Source: an uncultured bacterium (GTDB lineage Bacteria; Cyanobacteriota; Vampirovibrionia; Gastranaerophilales; Gastranaerophilaceae). Taken from it: 64,000 bases of DNA. The translations under genes were made by a program, and so were the position numbers. Numbering within the stretch: position 1 is the stretch's first letter; every line of letters starts with the position of its first letter. Shown one piece after another: positions 52,066 through 60,731 of the stretch. The DNA lies in the NCBI GenBank assembly GCA_902779645.1, contig CACZCH010000013.1, forward strand, positions 1 to 64,000. Direction: 5' to 3'. The notes below the pieces were generated by a model that saw only the letters and a list, made by a program, of their open reading frames with translations, did not search any database and was not told the DNA's origin.

Positions 52066-52971
52066 ATGGAGCAAAACTATATAAGTACTTCTATCCCGAT
52101 AGAATTACGACAATATCAAAAAACTGTCGAAACTATTGAAGCAGTAACAGAAAATAAAGTATCTAGTGCCGATTTTGGCGTTAAGATAGTTACAAATTCA
52201 GAAGGTAATGTCTCTGAAGCTCATTATTATTCTGATACGGGCGATTTGTTAAAGAAAATATTTTATAAAGGTTCGTCAGTTAGTCGGATTGAATACTATC
52301 GATACAAGAAAATTCGTTCGGAAGAAATATATTCTGCCGGTAAAATTCATAAAAAAACAATATATAACAGAGCCGGTGAGCAGGTAAGCATTATATCTTA
52401 TGAGTATAATAAAAAGAATATTATTTCCGCAATAAAAAAGTCTGTCAAAAATCGACAATATGCAGTTATATATGGATATGATGAGCTTGGTCGAGCGAAT
52501 TCAAGAACTCTTAAACTGAACGAAATAATATTGGAAACTCAAAAATTCCGTTATGATATTCTTGATAGAATTGTCGAATATTCAGATAGTAATCAAACAA
52601 TTAAGGTATATAAAATTAATACCGATAATGAACTTATCAGTTATACAATAACAGATAAAATCGGTAACAATATTGAAATTACTAATAAATTTTTCTGTTC
52701 GGAATATCTGGGTACAGATATAGATTTAAACGGTCATAAAACAACCGTTGAAGATAGAATATATTTAGACAATGTCATGCTCAAAAAACCTTATCCATCG
52801 GAAGATGATATGGATTTAGCAATGTCTGCTATTTTAAATCAAAATAATGTTACGCCTATAAAGAAAGAACATGACAATGATGTTTTAGAGGAGCTAATTC
52901 AACAAAAATTGAAACAGCATGCTTTACCCATAACAGTCAGAAAAATGCAGCTGATAAATCAAACGGGTTAA
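52066..52971 (+). CDS. YD/RHS-like repeat protein of unknown function
   Basis: A 301-residue hydrophilic protein with successive Tyr/Gly strands (HYYSDTGDLLKKIFYKG, IYSAGKIHKKTIYNRAGE, YGYDELGRANSRT, YDILDRIVEYSDSNQ) resembling YD/RHS-type beta repeats. No signal peptide. About 12 residues from each repeat. Lineage-specific; possibly related in style to the exported protein of the mobile element. 108 bp after the response regulator. Confidence 0.65.
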   Translation: MEQNYISTSIPIELRQYQKTVETIEAVTENKVSSADFGVKIVTNSEGNVSEAHYYSDTGDLLKKIFYKGSSVSRIEYYRYKKIRSEEIYSAGKIHKKTIYNRAGEQVSIISYEYNKKNIISAIKKSVKNRQYAVIYGYDELGRANSRTLKLNEIILETQKFRYDILDRIVEYSDSNQTIKVYKINTDNELISYTITDKIGNNIEITNKFFCSEYLGTDIDLNGHKTTVEDRIYLDNVMLKKPYPSEDDMDLAMSAILNQNNVTPIKKEHDNDVLEELIQQKLKQHALPITVRKMQLINQTG

Positions 52972-53066
52972 AATTAGTATATGGTATTAAATATTATAAT
53001 AACGTCCTAATACCTTCCCCTCACCTTTTTGTATATACATGTTCTGATATATATTACTTTGGTTTA

Positions 53067-53119
53067 TATATATTTACTCCCCCCCCCTCTTGTCTAAAGG
53101 AGTAAATATATAGTATAAT
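53067..53119 (+). promoter_or_regulatory. Promoter with C9 tract and 14-bp inverted repeat
   Basis: TATATATTTACTCC at 53067-53080 and GGAGTAAATATATA at 53099-53112 are exact inverted copies. Between them lie nine C (53079-53087) and TTGTCT (53090-53095), a possible -35. TATAAT at 53114-53119 is 18 bp further on. The C tract touches the promoter, so its length could change expression. Confidence 0.5.
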
Positions 53120-53150
53120 AGACCTGTGATTAGTTATCGGGAGGTTTATT

Positions 53151-53549
53151 ATGAAAGAAGAATTTAGTACAAATGCAAGACGTTGGTATGACAAAGACCC
53201 TGTCTTATCTTCCGCAATGAAAACCTTGGAAGAATCTGATGACGAAACTCAAATCAAAGTTGCTTTAAACTTAATTAAAATTATTACAGAACATCATCTT
53301 TCAAGTACTGAATATGAGTCAGTCGAAGATATAGTATCTGCGACAGAAGATGTTCTTGATGATTCAAAACACGGACGCTGGTACGATTTAGACGGTACTT
53401 TAAGAACAGCTATAAGTTTACTCCAAAATTGCCCTGAATCAACCAGAAAAGTTATTGCAAAAGAAATGGCTAAGAATGTTATTGAGACAATCAAAAAAGA
53501 AGATCAAGATGACGTTGATGACGTTGAAATAGAAGTTCCTGAAGAATAA
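53151..53549 (+). CDS. Acidic protein with a duplicated RWYD unit
   Basis: A 132-residue acidic protein that I do not recognise. Two units align: RRWYDKDPVLSSAMKTLEES (about 10-29) and GRWYDLDGTLRTAISLLQNC (about 75-94), each followed by a helix of about 20 residues. It ends in an Asp/Glu-rich tail. GGGAGG precedes the ATG. A terminator follows. Confidence 0.7.
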   Translation: MKEEFSTNARRWYDKDPVLSSAMKTLEESDDETQIKVALNLIKIITEHHLSSTEYESVEDIVSATEDVLDDSKHGRWYDLDGTLRTAISLLQNCPESTRKVIAKEMAKNVIETIKKEDQDDVDDVEIEVPEE

Positions 53550-53575
53550 ATTAATTTTAAAGTATTAATAAAAAG

Positions 53576-53607
53576 CTGTAAGAGATTATTATTTCTTACA
53601 GTTTTTT
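53576..53607. terminator. Bidirectional terminator
   Basis: CTGTAAGA, ten-base loop, TCTTACAG, then six T on the + strand and CTTTTTATT on the minus strand. Shared by the acidic-protein gene and mutS2, which converge. Confidence 0.75.
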
Positions 53608-53608
53608 G

Positions 53609-55975
53609 TTATTTTATATCTACAACACTTACTCCGTCTCCGCCTTCTGCATCTTCACCGACTCTGTATTTTGCAACGTAAGGAGAAGTTGAAATGAAAT
53701 TCCGTACGGCTGATTTTAGAGCCCCTGTTCCATGACCGTGAATTATGTATACAGGGCTTAAATTCGCAAGGCTTGCTTTGTCCAAATAAGATTCAAGGGC
53801 ATCTAAAGCCTCTTCCACTCTTTCTCCTCTTAAATCAAGTTTATTTGATAGATTTATTTTTTTTAGCGAAAAAGAATAATCTTTTTTTGCCGCACCAAGC
53901 GGAAGGTTAACCTTTTTTGTCAACTGCGGGTCGTAGACAGCAAGTTTGTCTTTGTGAATTTTAGTTTTTATCATACCCATTTGAATAAATAATGATCCGC
54001 TTTTATCAGGAAGTGTTAATACAATTACAGGCTGGTTTAAGTCTTTTACCATTACTCTGTCAGTTGGTTTTACTTTTTCCCAGTCAAGTTCCAGATATTG
54101 TTCGCTGTCTTCAAGCGTGTGCATATCCTCGCGAAAACCTTGTTCAAGCTTTGCAAGTCTTGCATAAGACCTTCTTGCAATTTTTTCGGATTTTTCTTGA
54201 CGAAGTTCATCTAAAATATCTTTAATAGTATCTTTCGCGGAAGCCAGCTGACCTTCAAATCTATCTTTGATGACTTTAAGAGATTTTTTCTTTTCTTTTT
54301 TATGTTCGTTAAGTTCTTTTTCATAGTGTTTTTTAAGCTCATTAGCTTCTTCATTCAATGCTTCCGCTTCTTTTAAGTTTGAATTCAGTTTTTGCTGTGT
54401 ATCTTGCAGCTTTTCGACAACTACGCTTGAATTATCTCTTTGTGTTATAAGAAGTTCTTTAGCCTTCCAAACAAGCTCTTGGTCTAGCCCTAAATTTGAA
54501 GCGATAGAAATTGCATTACTTAATCCGGGAATACCTATAATAAGTTTATAAGTAGGACGAAGAGATTCTGAGTCAAATTCAACCGAAGCATTTTTGAAAT
54601 ATGAATCGGTGTACTCTAAAGTTTTCAATTCGCCGTAGTGGGTTGTAATAATTGATTGCGCCCGTTTTTTTACAAGTTCTTTTAGTATCACTTCTGCTAA
54701 TGTTGCACCCTCCTGAGGGTCTGTCCCTGCACAAAGTTCGTCTATAAGCGCAAATGTTTCCGAATCAGCCAGATTTAAAATCTCTATTACATTTTTCATA
54801 TGAGAAGAAAATGTAGATAAGTTTTGCAGAATACTTTGCTCATCACCAATATCTGCCAACACTTTTTCAAAGGGGTAAATATTAGCTTCTGCGCAAGGAA
54901 GAAATAAACCGGATTTCATCATTAAAATAAATAAACCTACGGTTTTAAGCGTAACTGTTTTCCCGCCTGTGTTTGAGCCTGTTATAATAATAGACTTATA
55001 TCCTTTTCCTATTTCAAAATCGTTTTCTACTATATTATTTATTCTGCCTATTAAAAGCGGATGACGCATTAAATCAATTTTTATGTACTTATCCATATTA
55101 ATATTTGGCTGTACAGCTTGAATTTTAACTGCATAACGCGCTTTTGCAAAGTGAAAATCAATCTCTGAAATCAGATTTTCCATTTTAATTAAGTTATCAA
55201 TCTCAGCTCTTACTTGATTGCTTAATTCTGTAAGAATTCTTATTATTTCAGCATAAATTTTGGATTTTAGTTCTCTTATTTTATTGTTTAAAGGAACAAT
55301 TGAAGCCGGCTCAATATAAAAAGTCCTGTTTGTTGCGGAAACATCGTGAACAATACCGCCGACTTTGCTTTTTGATGAAGCTTTTACCTGAAATACGATT
55401 CTGTCATCACGGAATGTATATATATTTTCTTGTAAATGCTTTTGAAAATCAGGAGAATTCATTAATCCTTGAACTGTTTTTTTAAGGTTATTCTCCGTAT
55501 CTTTAAGCGATGAATAAAGCCCTTTTAGCTCAGGATTAGCATTCTGTTTAACCATTAAATTTTCATCAAAAGTATCTGAGATTTTATCTTCAAGCTCTTT
55601 GTTTGTATAAATATTATCAGCTAAAGCACTTAATTTTGTATCATATTCAAGATTTTCCTTAAGAAAATTCCTTACAATTCTAGCTGTTCTCAATGATTTT
55701 GAGATATCAACAAGTTCTTCTTCCACAAAGTATTCACTTTTTTCTCTTAGCTTTGAGAAGTTTTCAATTCTGTCTATCGGAATATCTCTTGCTCTGTCTA
55801 AAAGCTCTTTGGCTTCTCTTGTATAAGTAAGTTCTCTATGTATATCTTCGCTTGTAACAAAAGGTGTTAGGTCAATACAAAGTTTCTTGGACTGTTCGGT
55901 TTTTGCAAAACCTGCAAGTTCAAGTAAAATTTTATCAAATTCAAGAGCTTTTTGTGATTTTTGGATAATAGACAT
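53609..55975 (-). CDS. mutS2: MutS2 (DNA mismatch-repair-like / ribosome-collision ATPase)
   Basis: A protein of 788 residues. ABC-type ATPase core with Walker A TGSNTGGKTVTLK, signature region and ALIDELCAGTDP (Walker B). A coiled coil (about 500-610) and a C-terminal Smr domain with LDLRGERVEEAL and IIHGHGTGALK complete the MutS2 order. The enzyme limits recombination or splits stalled ribosomes. I use the ATG at 55975; an in-frame ATG at 55999 adds 8 residues. Confidence 0.95.
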   Translation of the reverse strand: MSIIQKSQKALEFDKILLELAGFAKTEQSKKLCIDLTPFVTSEDIHRELTYTREAKELLDRARDIPIDRIENFSKLREKSEYFVEEELVDISKSLRTARIVRNFLKENLEYDTKLSALADNIYTNKELEDKISDTFDENLMVKQNANPELKGLYSSLKDTENNLKKTVQGLMNSPDFQKHLQENIYTFRDDRIVFQVKASSKSKVGGIVHDVSATNRTFYIEPASIVPLNNKIRELKSKIYAEIIRILTELSNQVRAEIDNLIKMENLISEIDFHFAKARYAVKIQAVQPNINMDKYIKIDLMRHPLLIGRINNIVENDFEIGKGYKSIIITGSNTGGKTVTLKTVGLFILMMKSGLFLPCAEANIYPFEKVLADIGDEQSILQNLSTFSSHMKNVIEILNLADSETFALIDELCAGTDPQEGATLAEVILKELVKKRAQSIITTHYGELKTLEYTDSYFKNASVEFDSESLRPTYKLIIGIPGLSNAISIASNLGLDQELVWKAKELLITQRDNSSVVVEKLQDTQQKLNSNLKEAEALNEEANELKKHYEKELNEHKKEKKKSLKVIKDRFEGQLASAKDTIKDILDELRQEKSEKIARRSYARLAKLEQGFREDMHTLEDSEQYLELDWEKVKPTDRVMVKDLNQPVIVLTLPDKSGSLFIQMGMIKTKIHKDKLAVYDPQLTKKVNLPLGAAKKDYSFSLKKINLSNKLDLRGERVEEALDALESYLDKASLANLSPVYIIHGHGTGALKSAVRNFISTSPYVAKYRVGEDAEGGDGVSVVDIK

Positions 55976-56022
55976 TATATGACGATTATAGGTAATCAAA
56001 AATTTTGTGCAAGAGATTTTGT

Positions 56023-57267
56023 TTAGTACTTATTAGAAAGTTTCATAGCTTTGTACATTTCAAAAACACTTAAAGCTAAGAACATACCAAATACCAGCAG
56101 ATAAGAATCGTTTGTGTATACTGTTACATTCCCTCGTTTAATCGGTTCAAAAATGTTTAATAATAATCCTGTTGCAGTCCCTAAAATTCCTACTGTAATA
56201 AAAAAGCAGAAATTCATAATACTGACGGCTGTACCCGAAATCATTTTTCTGTTCGTAAGATGAAGAACCGGAACGAGAATAGCGGATAAACTTGCATTTG
56301 CAGCCAGTATACAAAATATACAAGCAATTAATTCTGTTCTTATATTAAACAATAATGCTGAGCAAATTAGTAAAAGCGAGCAAAAAGTTATTACTGATGC
56401 GTGTTTTAGGAATTTAACCCTGTGATTATGAGTAAGTTTGCACACGTAAGCGTTTATTATGTTAAACAATGCAGCAATTATTGCCATAAAAGATAAAAAA
56501 GAAGCTGCTTTATATGTAGACATAAGACAAAAATCTTCCAAGAACTTTTTCCCGATAACTGTTTGTATAGTATAAAATATGGCAAAATTACAGCAAGCAA
56601 AACTGAACAAATTCCTGTTGTGTCTTTTATGAAGCACAAGTTTGAACGGAAGTGCCCTCATTTTTATTTGTTTGTTGATTTTAGGGAGTTTGATTTTTGA
56701 TACCAGTATTAAAAATATAAAAAGAGCAATTATTGTGATAATCGCTAAGACAAGTAATATTTCTCTCCAGCTTGCGTGTCTCATTGCATAAACAAAAGGA
56801 GCGTTTGCAAATATTCCGCCTGTGTAACCAATAAAAAGCATTATGGAAATTGCCATTCCAAAATTCTTTTCGGATACAATCTCACGAAGTTCTCTAATCA
56901 GACTTAAATAAAACATACTGCTTCCCATTCCGACTAGACCTCTTGATAAGTACATGATAAAAAGATTATGACTTAATGGAAACAACAGTGCGCCAATGCT
57001 CAAAATTGAAGCTCCCGTCAGTATTATTCTAAATCCGCCGAACCTGTCTACAAGGATTCCGTTAATAAGTTGAGTGAATGCATATATATACATGTAGATA
57101 GCACCAAATATCGTTATGTATGGTGCTGTAACTTTTAATTCCTGCTCAAGTACGTCAAATATAGCTCCCGGGATTGCTATTCTGTGGAAGTTTGCAAAAA
57201 AATAGAACAAAGTTCCTATGAAAACCAATACTATACTTATATTTATATTTCTGCTTTTATTTTCCAT
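56023..57267 (-). CDS. MFS transporter
   Basis: A 414-residue integral membrane protein with about 12 hydrophobic helices. The loop 2-3 motif INGILVDRFGGFRIIL fits the MFS G-x-x-x-D-R-x-G signature, and LSRGLVGMGSSMFYLS follows. It exports or imports a small solute; the substrate is not predictable. Confidence 0.9.
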   Translation of the reverse strand: MENKSRNINISIVLVFIGTLFYFFANFHRIAIPGAIFDVLEQELKVTAPYITIFGAIYMYIYAFTQLINGILVDRFGGFRIILTGASILSIGALLFPLSHNLFIMYLSRGLVGMGSSMFYLSLIRELREIVSEKNFGMAISIMLFIGYTGGIFANAPFVYAMRHASWREILLVLAIITIIALFIFLILVSKIKLPKINKQIKMRALPFKLVLHKRHNRNLFSFACCNFAIFYTIQTVIGKKFLEDFCLMSTYKAASFLSFMAIIAALFNIINAYVCKLTHNHRVKFLKHASVITFCSLLLICSALLFNIRTELIACIFCILAANASLSAILVPVLHLTNRKMISGTAVSIMNFCFFITVGILGTATGLLLNIFEPIKRGNVTVYTNDSYLLVFGMFLALSVFEMYKAMKLSNKY

Positions 57268-57328
57268 CCCAAAGCTAATTTATCGTGAAATAAGCGGTTT
57301 GTCAAAATACGGAAAGAAATAAAAAAAA

Positions 57329-57501
57329 GGAATTCTTCGCAGAACTCCTATGGTTGTTTTCTTTTTAAACTGTTTCTCTTTTTTTTTCTCGTGTAATTAC
57401 CTTTTTTCTCCTCGCGAATACCTAACTGTGGTATTTCTCTTTTCCCTTTTTCGCCTGTATCGTTTAACAGAACCGAAGAGTTCTGTTATACAAGACTTTT
57501 T
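57329..57501 (-). ncRNA. Candidate structured RNA / 3' UTR with terminator
   Basis: On the minus strand after the CopG gene come AACAGAAC-TCTTCG-GTTCTGTT (57466-57487), AATACC/GGTATT (57417-57435), long purine-rich strands, and a terminator GGAGTTCT-GCGA-AGAATTCC followed by T8 (57348-57321). No coding frame. It could be a long 3' UTR, an RNA processed from it, or an independent small RNA. Confidence 0.4.
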
Positions 57502-57690
57502 TTAATCCAGTAGCGCCTCTAAAATTCTTGCATTTTTGTCAGCCAAAGTGTTTTGTCTGACTTGAGAACGTGTGATGTAGCTTCTTAAAGCTTCTCTAAT
57601 TAACTCTGAACGAGAACGACTTTCATTCTCTGCTACTTCATCGATTCTGCCTAAAAAACTTTCGGGCATTGAAATTAAAACTCTTGCCAT
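57502..57690 (-). CDS. Ribbon-helix-helix (CopG-family) protein
   Basis: A 62-residue protein: VLISMPESFLGRIDEVAENE, then SRSRSELIREALRSYI, the ribbon-helix-helix fold used by CopG/antitoxin regulators. No toxin gene adjoins it, so an orphan regulator is more likely than an antitoxin. AAAAGGAG precedes the ATG; a probable structured RNA follows. Confidence 0.85.
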   Translation of the reverse strand: MARVLISMPESFLGRIDEVAENESRSRSELIREALRSYITRSQVRQNTLADKNARILEALLD

Positions 57691-57809
57691 AATGTAATAC
57701 TCCTTTTCTATAATATCTGTGTGTACTATTTTCTTTCTGATATATATATAAAGTATTTATCTTTTCAGAAATTGCCTTTTTTTAATCAAATTGTTAAGTT
57801 TTGTAAAGA

Positions 57810-59045
57810 TTAATTATTAATTCCACAGATATCTTTGCGGTATGAAATGCCGTCATAACTTATATCAGAGAGCTCCAAATATACTTTTTCTTTTGCTTTA
57901 GAAAGTGATGATGAAAAAGAAGTCATAACCATTACGCTTCCGTTTTTAGCTTCAAATTCAAGGTATTTGTTTTTGTTAACAGAAGGGTAAAAGCTTGTAA
58001 GAGTATCTTCGTTTAAGTTGTCTAGTCCTTTAATTATGTTTTCATTTTTAGAAATTTTGCAGGTTAGTACTACTGAAACAGCCTGATTGTCATTAATTCT
58101 AATGTTATTTACTTCGTCTGAAAAAGAACCTATAACACAAGCTTCAAATAATGAACATAAGTCGTCATCGATTGAGCAAAGGATGCTGTCTGTGTCAAAA
58201 TCTTGAGTAAAAGCTTGCCAGCCTAATATTGAGATATCTCCTTCTTCTGTAAGAATTCCGTTTACACCAAGTATGCCCAAATAAGGACTTCCGGATCTTT
58301 CAAGATATTCCAATGTCGGATAAATAACGCTGTCCATCAGGTAATATTCGTTATCTATCGAAAATTTGTAGTTCGGGACGCAAGCTCCCATTCCACCGGT
58401 AAGTTGACCGCCGTTTCCTTCAAGTGAGTGTTTGTAGCTTAAAGAACTTCCGATAGGAAGAGCTTTATATCCGTCAGTTATTGCATAAAAAGAAAACGGT
58501 GTCCCATATATATAATCTTCTATGATAATTTTTTGATTTTTTTCAGTAAGGATTGATTCAGCTATGTTTTTCCCGACGGAAGCTGTTGTTATTACTGTTG
58601 CACTATTTGAACTATTTGTTTTTATAACAAACGGAATTTTTTGATTTTTTATGTAGTCATTTGCTAAATTCAGTTTTTCAAATATTCCGAATTTAGGGGT
58701 TGGAATTCTTAGTTTATATAGTACCTTTTTAGCAAAAGTTTTATTGTATAAAAGTTCTGAAGCTTTTGCAGATGGTGCAAAAATCGGCTGATTATTACTG
58801 CTGAAAACATCAGCAATACCTGCATTTATTGCTTTATCGGAAACGGCAATCGTTATATCAATCTCGTTTTCCATAACAAATTCAAGAAGTTCTTTTATGC
58901 TGTCTTCTCTTATGTCAAGACAGGTTACAAATTCTTTTAATGTATCACTTGCAGGTGTAATAAATATATCATGTTTGTCCGAAAGTTTTTTAGCAAGTGC
59001 ATATCCCTTAGGAGTGTTACCTATAATTAAAATCTTTTTTTTCAT
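57810..59045 (-). CDS. PurD-like ATP-grasp protein missing metal-binding residues
   Basis: A 411-residue homologue of phosphoribosylamine-glycine ligase. N-terminal Rossmann-like ILIIGNTPKGYALAKKL, ATP-grasp core, and the PurD-type segment LPIGSSLSYK...QLTGGMGACVP (about 197-224). In the metal/phosphate loop (271-289) it reads ILGWQAFTQDFDTD where PurD has LEFN-x-RFGDPE, so Glu, Asn, Arg and Pro-Glu are all changed. It probably does not make glycinamide ribonucleotide. Overlaps no neighbour; 9 bp after ruvC. Confidence 0.8.
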   Translation of the reverse strand: MKKKILIIGNTPKGYALAKKLSDKHDIFITPASDTLKEFVTCLDIREDSIKELLEFVMENEIDITIAVSDKAINAGIADVFSSNNQPIFAPSAKASELLYNKTFAKKVLYKLRIPTPKFGIFEKLNLANDYIKNQKIPFVIKTNSSNSATVITTASVGKNIAESILTEKNQKIIIEDYIYGTPFSFYAITDGYKALPIGSSLSYKHSLEGNGGQLTGGMGACVPNYKFSIDNEYYLMDSVIYPTLEYLERSGSPYLGILGVNGILTEEGDISILGWQAFTQDFDTDSILCSIDDDLCSLFEACVIGSFSDEVNNIRINDNQAVSVVLTCKISKNENIIKGLDNLNEDTLTSFYPSVNKNKYLEFEAKNGSVMVMTSFSSSLSKAKEKVYLELSDISYDGISYRKDICGINN

Positions 59046-59054
59046 AATTTTCCT

Positions 59055-59525
59055 TTATATCAAACTTCTTGAGTGGCAAATAGCGATTGCAATAGCGTCA
59101 ACTGTATCGTCAAGCTTGGGCAGATTATCTGTCTCGAGTGCAATTTTCACCATTTGCTCAACTTCTTTTTTTTCTGCTCGTCCGTATCCTGTCAGAACTT
59201 GTTTAACCTCCATCGGTGTATAGCTGAATGAAGGTATGCTGTATTTTTCAAGTACTGTAAGAATAACTCCTCTTGCTTCTGCAACAGGGATAACGGTTTT
59301 TTGATTTTTGAAGAAAAACAGGTTCTCAACCGAGGCGCAGTCAGGCTCGTATTTTTCTATAATAACTGATAAATCATTGTAGATTTCTAACAGCCTTTTT
59401 GAATCCGATAAATTTTTGTTAGTTTGAATAGAACCGGAGGCTAAAAGTTTTGGTTTATCTTTTTCAGATTCTATTAATCCGTATCCCACAATTGCCATGC
59501 CGGGGTCGATACCTAATATCTTCAT
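59055..59525 (-). CDS. ruvC: Holliday junction resolvase RuvC
   Basis: A 156-residue endonuclease. GIDPGMAIVGYGLIE gives the first catalytic Asp; VENLFFFKNQKT the Glu; DAIAIAICH the C-terminal acidic residues. Resolves four-way junctions. Normal length; upstream of the PurD-like gene. Confidence 0.95.
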   Translation of the reverse strand: MKILGIDPGMAIVGYGLIESEKDKPKLLASGSIQTNKNLSDSKRLLEIYNDLSVIIEKYEPDCASVENLFFFKNQKTVIPVAEARGVILTVLEKYSIPSFSYTPMEVKQVLTGYGRAEKKEVEQMVKIALETDNLPKLDDTVDAIAIAICHSRSLI

Positions 59526-59618
59526 AGCTTGATTATATCAATTACTTAATATTATTACAACAATTAGTGACATTTCTTGTTGTTTAAGCTAGCATGAATT
59601 TGAAAGGGACTATCATAT

Positions 59619-60695
59619 ATGGAAAATGAAAAAATCATAGGTATTCCGCGAGGAATGTCATTTTATAATAATTATCCGTTCTGGTACGGGTTTTTTACTG
59701 CATTAGGGATAAAGATTGTACTTTCAGATCCTACAACAAAACAAACTATGACAGATGGAGCAGGGCTTGTTGTTACTGAAACTTGCTTGCCTATCAAAAT
59801 ATATTTGGGACACATTTTAAACCTTATATCTAAAGGTGTTAAGAATATTTATGTTCCGTCTTTGCAGTCAATAGCTCCGAAGATCTATAATTGCTCAAAA
59901 ATTAGAGGACTGCCGGATTTGGTGAGAAATGTAATTAAGGCTGATATTAATATTATTGAGCCTACATTGGATAAGTCAGCTAAGAACCAAGGATTGTATG
60001 AGTTCTTAAAAGAATCAGTCAAACCGTTTGGTATAACTGATTTAAACGAGATAAAGAAAGCTTCAAAACAGGGCTGGAAGGTTTACAATAACTTTCTTGT
60101 TATGGCTCGTTCGGGTATGAGTTATAAAAAGGCAATGCATTATGCGTTAAGCGGTAAGGTATTTATTGAAGCTCAAGAAAATAAAAAAGAAGCTCCGATT
60201 AATGTTGCGCTTATATCTCACGGATATAATATGTACGACGAACGTGCGACTATGAAGATTTTTGATAAGTTGGAAGGTATGGATGTAAAAGTTTTTACTT
60301 CCCTTCAACTTACTGATGAACAGATGGCGGAAGGTATTGCATCTTTCGGTCAGAAAAAATATTGGGCAAATGAACATGAGATGATTGGCACTGCCGGTCA
60401 CTATTTGAAAGATAACAAAATTGACGGTATAATATCTATTAACGCTTTTGGCTGTGGTCCTGATTCTTTGATGGTTGACAGGATTACACGAAAAGCAAAA
60501 GAATGCGGAAAACCGCTTTTAGTTCTAACTATTGATGAACAAACAGGTGAAGCAGGCTTTATTACGCGTCTTGAGGCATTTATTGATATGCTTTTCCGTA
60601 AAAAACGCTCCAAAATTATGGCAGATGTTGAGATGAAAGAATATGACTATATTCCTCAAACAAACATCTGTGATTCATTATTTATAAATAAATAA
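59619..60695 (+). CDS. 2-hydroxyacyl-CoA dehydratase activase-related protein (DUF2229)
   Basis: A 358-residue protein similar to the CoA-dehydratase/activase-associated DUF2229 family. IGIPRGMSFYNNYPFWYGFF, then TETCLPIKIYLGH and NAFGCGPDS with conserved Cys, then TIDEQTGEAGFITRLEAF. The last motif is shared with HgdB-like iron-sulfur proteins. Suggests an anaerobic radical chemistry or a cluster assembly role; exact function unknown. Confidence 0.85.
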   Translation: MENEKIIGIPRGMSFYNNYPFWYGFFTALGIKIVLSDPTTKQTMTDGAGLVVTETCLPIKIYLGHILNLISKGVKNIYVPSLQSIAPKIYNCSKIRGLPDLVRNVIKADINIIEPTLDKSAKNQGLYEFLKESVKPFGITDLNEIKKASKQGWKVYNNFLVMARSGMSYKKAMHYALSGKVFIEAQENKKEAPINVALISHGYNMYDERATMKIFDKLEGMDVKVFTSLQLTDEQMAEGIASFGQKKYWANEHEMIGTAGHYLKDNKIDGIISINAFGCGPDSLMVDRITRKAKECGKPLLVLTIDEQTGEAGFITRLEAFIDMLFRKKRSKIMADVEMKEYDYIPQTNICDSLFINK

Positions 60696-60731
60696 GACTA
60701 AAGAATTTTGTTAAATGATTTGGGAGTGTTT

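Noticed and set aside
57502-57690. Antitoxin of a toxin-antitoxin pair
   Set aside because: No small toxin gene adjoins the CopG-type protein on either side.
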